From assembly GCA_030649945.1 (NCBI GenBank), contig JAUSFE010000140.1:23619-87618 (forward strand): a DNA stretch of 64,000 nt, in the 5' to 3' direction. The stretch is from Dehalococcoidia bacterium (lineage in GTDB: Bacteria; Chloroflexota; Dehalococcoidia; SM23-28-2; RBG-16-64-32). Made by a program: the position numbers and the translations under genes. Below, in pieces: positions 57,127 through 64,000 of this stretch; the stretch's first letter is position 1, and the number at the start of each line of letters is the position of its first letter. The notes beneath the pieces are model-generated. The model was not told where the DNA came from. It was given only the letters and a program-made list of their open reading frames with translations, and did no database searches.

Positions 57127-58134
57127 GTGGTATCTGTGAAGGAAACCCCCGGCGCCACGGGGCTGACCAAAGACCAGCTCCTGGAGATGTACTACAAGAT
57201 GGTCCTGGCGCGGACGGTGGGCCAGCGGGAGCGCATCCTGAACCGCATGGGGAAGGGGCCGTTCGCGGTGACGGGCGAAGGCCACGAGGCCACCCAGGTG
57301 GGGACCGCGTACGCGCTGCGGCCGGGCCACGACTGGGTCTTCCCGTACTACCGCGACATCGGCGTCGCGCTCACCATCGGCATGACGGCCCGCGACCTTC
57401 TGCTGGCCCAGCTATCTAAGGCGGAAGCGATCGAGAGCGGCGGGCGCAACATGCCCTCGCACTTCAGCCACCCGCAGCTGCGGATCGTGTCCGGTTCGGC
57501 GCCGGTGTCCACGCAGGCGCCGCACGCGGTGGGCGCGGCCCTGGCCGCGAAGCTGCGCCGGACGGACGAGGTGGCGATGACCTACTTCGGCGACGGTGGG
57601 ACGAGCGTGGGCGACCTGCACGAGGCGATGAACTTCGCGGGCGTGCACAAGGTCCCGGTCATCTTCGTCTGCGAGAACAACCAGTTCGCGATCTCCGTGC
57701 GCTGGCGGAACCAGGCCGCCATTGAAAACGCCTCTCTCCGCGCCCAGGGCTACGGCTTTCCCGGCGTGACGGTGGACGGCAACGACCTGCTGGCCGTCTA
57801 CGGGGCGGCCAGGGAGGCGGTGGCGCGGGCGCGCAGGGGAGAGGGCGCCACGTTCATCGAGTGCAAGACGTACCGCCTTGTCCCCCACACAAGCGACGAC
57901 GACGACCGGCGCTACCGGACGCGGGAAGAAGTGGAAGAGTGGAGCAAGAAAGACCCGCTGCCCCGCTTCGCCGCCTGGCTAAAGGAGCAGGGGATAGCGG
58001 ACCAGGGCGCCCTGGAGGGGATTCAGGCGAGGGCCGCCCAGGAGGTGGACGAGGCGACGGCCTACGCGGAGCAAGCCCCCGCGCCTGCACCCGAGTCCGC
58101 CCTGCGGCACGTATTTGTTGAAGAGGACCGCTAG
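57127..58134 (+). CDS. 2-oxoacid dehydrogenase E1 alpha
   Basis: GEGHEATQVGTAYAL; GDGGTSVGDLHEAMNFA; PVIFVCENNQFAISV. Confidence 0.93.
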   Translation: MVSVKETPGATGLTKDQLLEMYYKMVLARTVGQRERILNRMGKGPFAVTGEGHEATQVGTAYALRPGHDWVFPYYRDIGVALTIGMTARDLLLAQLSKAEAIESGGRNMPSHFSHPQLRIVSGSAPVSTQAPHAVGAALAAKLRRTDEVAMTYFGDGGTSVGDLHEAMNFAGVHKVPVIFVCENNQFAISVRWRNQAAIENASLRAQGYGFPGVTVDGNDLLAVYGAAREAVARARRGEGATFIECKTYRLVPHTSDDDDRRYRTREEVEEWSKKDPLPRFAAWLKEQGIADQGALEGIQARAAQEVDEATAYAEQAPAPAPESALRHVFVEEDR

Positions 58135-58393
58135 TGCACCGTCTCCAAGCTACCTCGACCGTATTCCGTGGTACGTCGAGCGCGGCCCCATCCCGTGTTG
58201 TCATCCTGAGCGCGACGACATCTGCCACGTGGCTCTGCGCAGCTTCGCGAAGGCCTGTCCTGAGCGTAGCCGAATGGAATCTGGGGTGGGGCAGACCTGC
58301 GGGCGTGGGACGATGGCGCGCTCGAACCCCCAGTGTATCGCTTCTCTCTTCAAAAGTGCGCCGTGGTAAGGCTGTTCTTCAGCACCCTGCTAG
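58134..58393. repeat. Dispersed repeat R1, copy 4 (with nested short element)
   Basis: CTAGTGCACCGTCTCC...GTTCTTCAGCACCCTGCTAG; extra CCTGTCCTGAGCGTAGCCGAATGG relative to other copies. Confidence 0.85.
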
Positions 58394-58426
58394 CGGCCTG
58401 AACGGCACTGGAAAGGGCGGAGCGCA

Positions 58427-59428
58427 ATGGCTGTAGCGAAACAGGCACTGGACACAGCGGGCCTGAGCGAGCAGCAGCTGCGCGAGATGCACTACAAGAT
58501 GGCGCTGGGCCGCTCGCTGAGCGCCCGGCAGCGCGTGCTGCAACGGATGGGCAAGGGCCCAATCACGTATAGCGGAGAGGGCCACGAGGCGGCGCAGGTG
58601 GGCACGGCTTACGCGCTGCGCCCGGGGCACGACTGGGTATTTCCCTACTATCGCGACATCGCGGTGGCGCTGACCCTGGGCCTCACGCCGCGGGACGTGT
58701 TGATGAGCTTCTTCGCCCGCCGTGACGACGTCAACAGCGGCGGCCGCAACATGCCCTCGCACTTCAGCCACCCGCAGCTGCGCATCGTCTCGGAGGGCGC
58801 GCCGGTCGCCACCCAGTGCCCGCACGCCGTGGGCTGCGCGCTGGCGGCGAAGCTGCGCGGGCTGGACGAGGTGAGCGTGGCCTACTTCGGGGACGGCGGC
58901 ACGAGCCCGGGCGATACGCACGAGGCCATGAACTTCGCCGGCGTGCTTAAGGTCCCGGTGATCTTCGTGTGCGAGTTCAACTCCTATGCCATCTCAGTGC
59001 CCTGGCGTAAACAGGCCGCCGTAGAGAACGTCGCCGTGCGCGCCCAGGGCTACGGCTTCCCCGGCCTGACCGTGGACGGCAACGACGTGCTGGCGGTCTA
59101 CCGGGCGATGAAGGAGGCGGTGGAGCGGGCGCGCGCCGGCGCAGGGGCCACCTTCCTGGAGGCGAAGACCTATCGCCTCGTCCCGCACAGCAGCGACGAT
59201 GACGACCGCCGCTACCGAACGCGCGAGGAGGTGGAGGACTGGTCCCAGCGGGACCCCATCGGCCGCTTCACGCGGCAGCTCAAGGAGCTGGGCGTCCTGG
59301 ACGAGGTGCGGGAAAAGGAGACGGCGGCGAGGGTGGAGGCGGAAGTGGACGACGCAACGAATTACCCGGAGGCCGCCGCCCAGCCTGAGGCGGCATCGGC
59401 GCTCCGGCACGTATTCGTGGAGGCATGA
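58427..59428 (+). CDS. 2-oxoacid dehydrogenase E1 alpha, second paralogue
   Basis: Closely similar to 57127-58134 over its length (GEGHEAAQVGTAYALRPGHDWVFPYYRDIAVALTLG...). Confidence 0.93.
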   Translation: MAVAKQALDTAGLSEQQLREMHYKMALGRSLSARQRVLQRMGKGPITYSGEGHEAAQVGTAYALRPGHDWVFPYYRDIAVALTLGLTPRDVLMSFFARRDDVNSGGRNMPSHFSHPQLRIVSEGAPVATQCPHAVGCALAAKLRGLDEVSVAYFGDGGTSPGDTHEAMNFAGVLKVPVIFVCEFNSYAISVPWRKQAAVENVAVRAQGYGFPGLTVDGNDVLAVYRAMKEAVERARAGAGATFLEAKTYRLVPHSSDDDDRRYRTREEVEDWSQRDPIGRFTRQLKELGVLDEVREKETAARVEAEVDDATNYPEAAAQPEAASALRHVFVEA

Positions 59429-59795
59429 ACCATGGCGTTGCTCTCCTGTCGTTCTGAGCGAAGTGAAGAATCTGTCATGGCGACGCGGTGGCCGTTGTAC
59501 ATCGATCGTGACCCTGGAGAAGGTCGCGGAATCGCCACACTTGCCGGGCGCCACCACCGTCGACAGACCCTTCGCGGAGCCTGTCCTGAGCGGAGCCGAA
59601 GGGCTCAGGGTGACAGCCTTGGCTCCGGTCATTCTGAGCGCCCGCCACGCTCACTTGTGGCGAGAAGGCATCTTCGCGAAGCATGCCCTGAGCCTGCCTG
59701 CTGGCAGGCAGGCTCAGTCGAAGGGGAATCCAGGGTGGGAAGACCCCCGTGTGAGGAACTGACGGCGTATCACCGTCGCCGAAGGAGTGAGGACC

Positions 59796-60779
59796 ATGGC
59801 TGAGAAGACGATGATCGAGGCCGTTCGCGACGCGATGTATGAAGAGATGAAGCGGGACGACCGCATCATTGTGATGGGAGAGGACGTGGGCGAGGGCGGG
59901 GTCTTCCGGGCTACGGAGGGGTTGCTAAAGGAGTTCGGCCCGGAGCGCTGCATGGACACGCCGCTGGCGGAGGCTGCCATCGTGGGTGTGGCCATCGGCG
60001 CCTCGCTCAACGGCATCCTGCCCATCGCCGAGATCCAGTTCGCGGACTTCATCCACCCGGCGTTCGACCAGATCGTGAGCGAGGCGGCGCGGCTGCACTA
60101 CCGGTCCAACGGCACCTGGAGCTGCCCCATCACGATCCGCACGCCGTACGGCGCGGGCGTCCACGGCGGGCCGTACCACTCGCAGAGCATCGAGGCGTTC
60201 TACGCGCACGTGCCGGGCCTGAAGGTGATCTGCGTGGCTACTCCGTACGAGGCCAAGGGCCTGCTCAAGTCCGCGATCCGCGACCCGAACCCGGTGCTTT
60301 TCCTGGAGCACAAGAAGGCGTATCGCCTCATGCGCCAGGAGGTCCCCGACGAGGACTACACGATTCCCATAGGCGTCGCCGAGGTGAAGCGCGAGGGTAC
60401 GGACCTGACGCTGGTGACCTACGGGATGATGACGCACCACTCGCTGAAGGCGGCCGAGGCCGTGCAGCAGGAGGGTGGCCTGAGCGTGGAAGTCATCGAC
60501 CTGCGCAGCGTCTCGCCCTGGGACAAGGAGCGGGTGCTGGAGTCCGTGAAGAAGACCGGGAAGGCGCTGATCGTCTACGAGGACAACATCACCGGCGGCT
60601 TCGGCGCGGAGGTGGCGGCCACCATCGCTCAGGACGCCTTCGAGTACCTGGACGGGCCGGTCACGCGGGTGGCTTCGCCGGACGTGCCCATCTCGCCGTA
60701 TTCAGGCGTGCTGGAGGAGTACATCCTGCCCAACCCGGAAAAGATAGCGGCGGCCATCAAGAAGCTGGCAGCGTACTAA
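59796..60779 (+). CDS. 2-oxoacid dehydrogenase E1 beta
   Basis: MIEAVRDAMYEEMKRDDRIIVMGEDVGEGGVFRATEGL; DLRSVSPWDKERVLESV. Confidence 0.95.
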   Translation: MAEKTMIEAVRDAMYEEMKRDDRIIVMGEDVGEGGVFRATEGLLKEFGPERCMDTPLAEAAIVGVAIGASLNGILPIAEIQFADFIHPAFDQIVSEAARLHYRSNGTWSCPITIRTPYGAGVHGGPYHSQSIEAFYAHVPGLKVICVATPYEAKGLLKSAIRDPNPVLFLEHKKAYRLMRQEVPDEDYTIPIGVAEVKREGTDLTLVTYGMMTHHSLKAAEAVQQEGGLSVEVIDLRSVSPWDKERVLESVKKTGKALIVYEDNITGGFGAEVAATIAQDAFEYLDGPVTRVASPDVPISPYSGVLEEYILPNPEKIAAAIKKLAAY

Positions 60780-60782
60780 GAC

Positions 60783-61028
60783 GGCTGCGACGGCGTTCAC
60801 GCTCCCGATGCCTGAAGCCGGCAACACCATCACCAAGGGCACGATCGAACCGATTACACTCGTACGGACAGCTAGACTCGTAGGGACAGACCTTCAGGTC
60901 TGTCCAACAGACGGGAGGCCGCGATGGCGTTCACGCTGCCGATGCCTGAAGCCAGCGACACCATCACCGAGGGCGCGATCGAACCGATTAGACTCGTAGG
61001 GACAGACCTTCAGGTCTGTCCAGGACAC
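60783..61028 (+). repeat. Two decayed tandem copies of the E2 5' end, each followed by a palindrome
   Basis: GGCGTTCACGCTCCCGATGCCTGAAGCC... (60793) and GATGGCGTTCACGCTGCCGATGCCTGAAGCC... (60922) vs the real start at 61039; GGACAGACCTTCAGGTCTGTCC at 60884-60905 and 61000-61021. Confidence 0.85.
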
Positions 61029-61038
61029 GGAGGCTGCG

Positions 61039-62274
61039 ATGGCGTTCACGCTCACCATGCCCGAAGTCGGCGAGACCGTCACCGAGGGCACAATCGAGAA
61101 GTGGCTCAAGCAGCCCGGCGAGCACGTCGATAAGTACGAGCCGATCGTCGAGATCAATACGGACAAGGTGAACGTAGAGCTGCCGTGTCCCGTAACGGGG
61201 ACGCTGCGCGAGATCCTGGCGCCGGAAGGGGCGACGGTGCTGGTAGGCGGCGAGCTGGCGGTGATCGAGGAAGTGGCGGGCGAGACGCCGGCGGAGGTGG
61301 CCCCGCCCGTGCCGAGCGCAGGGGAAGCTCCCGCGCCCAGGCAACCCGCAGCGCCGCCCGCCGGCCGTGAGGCCGACGCCGCCGGCGAGCCGCGCCGGGC
61401 CACGCCCAGGGTGCGGCGGCTGGCGGCGGAGATGGGCGTGGACCTGGTCCAGGTGACGGGCAGCGGCGCCGGCGGCCGCATCATCGAGGACGACGTGCGG
61501 GCAGCCGCGGGCCGTAAGGCGGCAGCCGCTCCGCAGGCGCCCGCGCGGTCGGCCCCCGCCGCTGCGCCCGGTGGCGAGGAGCAGGCGGTGCCCCTCACGG
61601 CGGTGCGCCGCACCATCGCCCAGCGCATGGCGGCGTCCGCCTTCACGGCCCCGCACGCCTGGCTGGTGGTGGAGGCGGACGTGACCGGGCTGGTGGCGCT
61701 GCGGCAGGCCCAGAAGGAGGCGTTCCGCGGCCGCCACGGCGTTGACCTGACTTACCTGCCGTTCGCCGCCCACGCCGTGGCGCGGTCGCTCCTGGACCAC
61801 CCCTACCTGAACGCGAGCTGGGCGGAGGACAAGATCATCCTCAAGAAGCGGGTGCACCTGGGGATTGCCGCGGCGACGGAGCGAGGGCTGGTAGTGCCGG
61901 TGGTGAAGGACGCGGACCGCCTCAGCGTGACCGCCCTGGCGGCGGCGATAGCGGACCTGGGCGAGCGGGCGCGGACCAATAGGCTGACGCTGGAAGACGT
62001 GCGGGGCGGGACGTTCACGCTGGACAACACCGGCGCTTTTGGCTCCATTGTCTCGATGCCGATCATCAACCTGGGGCAGGCGGCGATCATCTCACTGGAG
62101 GCGATCACGAAGCAGCCGCGCGTCGTGCCGGACAACGCCATCGCCGTGCGCTCCGTGGTCAACCTCTGCCTCTCCTTCGATCACCGCATACTGGACGGTC
62201 ACCAGGCCGGCGCCTTCCTGGCGGACGTCAAGAAGCGCCTGGAGGACTTCGGCCCGGCATCGGGGTTGGACTGA
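61039..62274 (+). CDS. 2-oxoacid dehydrogenase E2 (lipoyl acyltransferase)
   Basis: Lipoyl site EINTDKVNVEL; E3-binding TPRVRRLAAEMGVDL; catalytic CLSFDHRILDG. Confidence 0.95.
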   Translation: MAFTLTMPEVGETVTEGTIEKWLKQPGEHVDKYEPIVEINTDKVNVELPCPVTGTLREILAPEGATVLVGGELAVIEEVAGETPAEVAPPVPSAGEAPAPRQPAAPPAGREADAAGEPRRATPRVRRLAAEMGVDLVQVTGSGAGGRIIEDDVRAAAGRKAAAAPQAPARSAPAAAPGGEEQAVPLTAVRRTIAQRMAASAFTAPHAWLVVEADVTGLVALRQAQKEAFRGRHGVDLTYLPFAAHAVARSLLDHPYLNASWAEDKIILKKRVHLGIAAATERGLVVPVVKDADRLSVTALAAAIADLGERARTNRLTLEDVRGGTFTLDNTGAFGSIVSMPIINLGQAAIISLEAITKQPRVVPDNAIAVRSVVNLCLSFDHRILDGHQAGAFLADVKKRLEDFGPASGLD

Positions 62275-62978
62275 TGGGCGGCGCCGCGCCGCCCTGCGAG
62301 TACGCCTGGCTGGGCAGGGTGGAGTACCGCGAGGCGTGGGCGCTGCAGAAGGCGCTGGTGGCCCGGCGGGGCGCGGGCGAGATCCCCGATACGCTGCTCC
62401 TCATGGAGCATCCGCCCGTTTACACCACCGGCCGCCGGGGGGCGGGCGGGCACTTGCGGCTGCCTGAGCAGATGCTCGGCGCGCCGCTCATCGAGTCGGA
62501 CCGCGGAGGCGACATAACGTTCCACGGGCCGGGCCAGCTCGTCGCCTACGCCGTCGTCGAGCTGCGCGCCGCCGGCCTCGGCGTGGCGGACTATGTGCGG
62601 GGGCTGGAAGAGGTGATCATGCGCACGCTGGCCGGCTACGGCGTCGCGGCCGGGCGGGAGCGCGGGCTGACGGGCGTCTGGACGGGAGGCAAAAAGATCG
62701 CGGCCATCGGGGTGCGGGTAAGCCGGCCGGCTGGTACGACGGCCTGGGTGACGAGCCACGGGCTGGCGCTGAACGTGGACGTGGACCTGGGCTGGTTCGA
62801 ACGCATTGTGCCGTGCGGCCTCGGGGATCGCGGCGTCACCTCGATAGCGAAGGCCGCGGGTCAGGCGCCGCCTCTGGCGGCGGTTGGCGGGCGGCTGGCG
62901 GAGCGCTTCGGCGAGGTGTACGGCAGGCGCATGGTGGTGAATTCAGCGCTTCGCGGTGTCGCTTTGCGGGCGTCCTGA
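62274..62978 (+). CDS. lipB: Octanoyltransferase
   Basis: LLMEHPPVYTTGRRG; DRGGDITFHGPGQLVAYAVVEL; GGKKIAAIGVRVSR. Confidence 0.95.
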   Translation: MGGAAPPCEYAWLGRVEYREAWALQKALVARRGAGEIPDTLLLMEHPPVYTTGRRGAGGHLRLPEQMLGAPLIESDRGGDITFHGPGQLVAYAVVELRAAGLGVADYVRGLEEVIMRTLAGYGVAAGRERGLTGVWTGGKKIAAIGVRVSRPAGTTAWVTSHGLALNVDVDLGWFERIVPCGLGDRGVTSIAKAAGQAPPLAAVGGRLAERFGEVYGRRMVVNSALRGVALRAS

Positions 62979-63113
62979 TTCCCCGGTACAATCGTCTCGG
63001 GCCGGCATGTGATTTTCATCACACTGTGCGGCGTCTTGTTCGGGTAAAATTGAGGGAACGCGATCGCCCGGAGCGGAACGGCCGGGATTGGACGAGCCGA
63101 ACGGAGCCAGTGC

Positions 63114-63902
63114 ATGAGCATCATCGAACGCAGCGCGGACGGGGACCGGGTGCAGCAGGAGGCCCTGCGGCCGATCATTGAGGCAATCGATGTAGTGAAG
63201 ACGTATGACACCGGCAAGGTGCAGGTGAAGGCGCTGCGCGGCGTCAACCTCCGCATCAACAGGGGCGAGATGGTGGCGATCATGGGCCCTTCCGGCTGCG
63301 GCAAGACCACGCTGCTCAACTGTCTCTCCGGCCTGGACGTCATCGACAGCGGCCGCATCATGGTGGAGGGCGTGGACCTGAGCACCATGTCCGACAACCG
63401 CAAGACGGAGCACCGGGCGCGCCGCATGGGGTTCGTGTTCCAGTTCTACAATCTGCTGCCCGTCCTCTCGGCTGTCGAGAACGTGGAGCTGCCGCTGCTG
63501 GTCTCCGGCGTTCCGGCCAAAGAAACGAGAGTGCGGGCCATGGAGGCCCTGGAGACAGTCCACCTGACAGGCTGGGCCACGCACAAGCCGTCGGAGCTGT
63601 CCGGAGGGCAACGGCAGAGGGTGACCATCGCCCGCGCCCTCGTCAATAACCCGGCCATCGTTTGGGGCGACGAGCCGACCGGCGACCTGGACAGCACCAA
63701 CGCCGGCGAGATCATGGACCTCCTGAACGATCTGAACAAACGCCACGCGCAGACGTTCGTCCTCGTCACGCACGACCTGGGCGTGGCGCAGCGCACGGAG
63801 CGCATCATCAAGATGCAGGACGGACAGATCATCAGCGACCAGCGACTCATCAACCGGGAAGCGGGCATCTGGGCGCCCGTAACGGAGAGCGGACCGGTCT
63901 AA
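63114..63902 (+). CDS. ABC transporter ATP-binding protein (LolD/MacB type)
   Basis: [52 protein letters not shown]. Confidence 0.95.
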   Translation: MSIIERSADGDRVQQEALRPIIEAIDVVKTYDTGKVQVKALRGVNLRINRGEMVAIMGPSGCGKTTLLNCLSGLDVIDSGRIMVEGVDLSTMSDNRKTEHRARRMGFVFQFYNLLPVLSAVENVELPLLVSGVPAKETRVRAMEALETVHLTGWATHKPSELSGGQRQRVTIARALVNNPAIVWGDEPTGDLDSTNAGEIMDLLNDLNKRHAQTFVLVTHDLGVAQRTERIIKMQDGQIISDQRLINREAGIWAPVTESGPV

Positions 63903-63911
63903 GAGAAGGCC

Positions 63912-64000
63912 ATGGACTCCCTGTTCGGCATCCCCATGGACGGCATCATGATCGTCCTCTTGGCCCTGCTGGGCGTCTGCGTGCTGAGCGTCAGCTACGT
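63912..64000 (+). CDS. ABC transporter permease, truncated by window end
   Basis: MDSLFGIPMDGIMIVLLALLGVCVLSVSYV; follows the ATPase gene. Confidence 0.6.
   Translation, partial: MDSLFGIPMDGIMIVLLALLGVCVLSVSY

Noticed and set aside
60808-61133. Short plus-strand ORFs between E1 beta and E2
   Set aside because: Decayed copies of the E2 N-terminus, explained by the tandem duplication

Overview
GC-rich bacterial chromosomal segment. Gene content and style look Chloroflexota/Dehalococcoidia-like, but that is inference. It holds about 50 supportable protein genes and one tRNA-Gly(GCC). No rRNA, CRISPR array or complete IS/prophage was seen. Housekeeping and metabolic content: EF-G-like GTPase, TyrRS, RibF, BioY, SucC, a biotin-dependent carboxyltransferase cluster (12S/5S/1.3S-like), CoA-transferase, MMPL/TetR pair, DNase IV, ferredoxins, a hotdog/MaoC/FabF cluster, a giant alpha-2-macroglobulin with a MEMO1 protein, and a 2-oxoacid dehydrogenase operon (E3, E1a, E1a', E1b, E2, LipB). 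Main second-look items: (1) two in-frame UGA codons placed exactly at redox-motif cysteines, an HMA CxxU protein at 38395-38727 and an ArsC/Spx-like UxxC protein at 40845-41204, each with a SECIS-like hairpin whose loop starts 22 nt after the UGA; (2) a surface-protein locus at 17.0-23.1 kb where three otherwise different exported proteins share a C-terminal TM + GWYARRxWL tail, next to a membrane-anchored caspase-like (clan CD) protein and duplicated promoter blocks; (3) repeated cases where a gene end is duplicated on both sides of an inserted element so that the gene stays intact (TA cassette, PIG-L, BCCP, E2, and an R1 repeat copy); (4) dense intergenic families of small palindromic and MITE-like elements, several visibly nested in one another. 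All assignments come from reading sequence and motifs; no database search was run.
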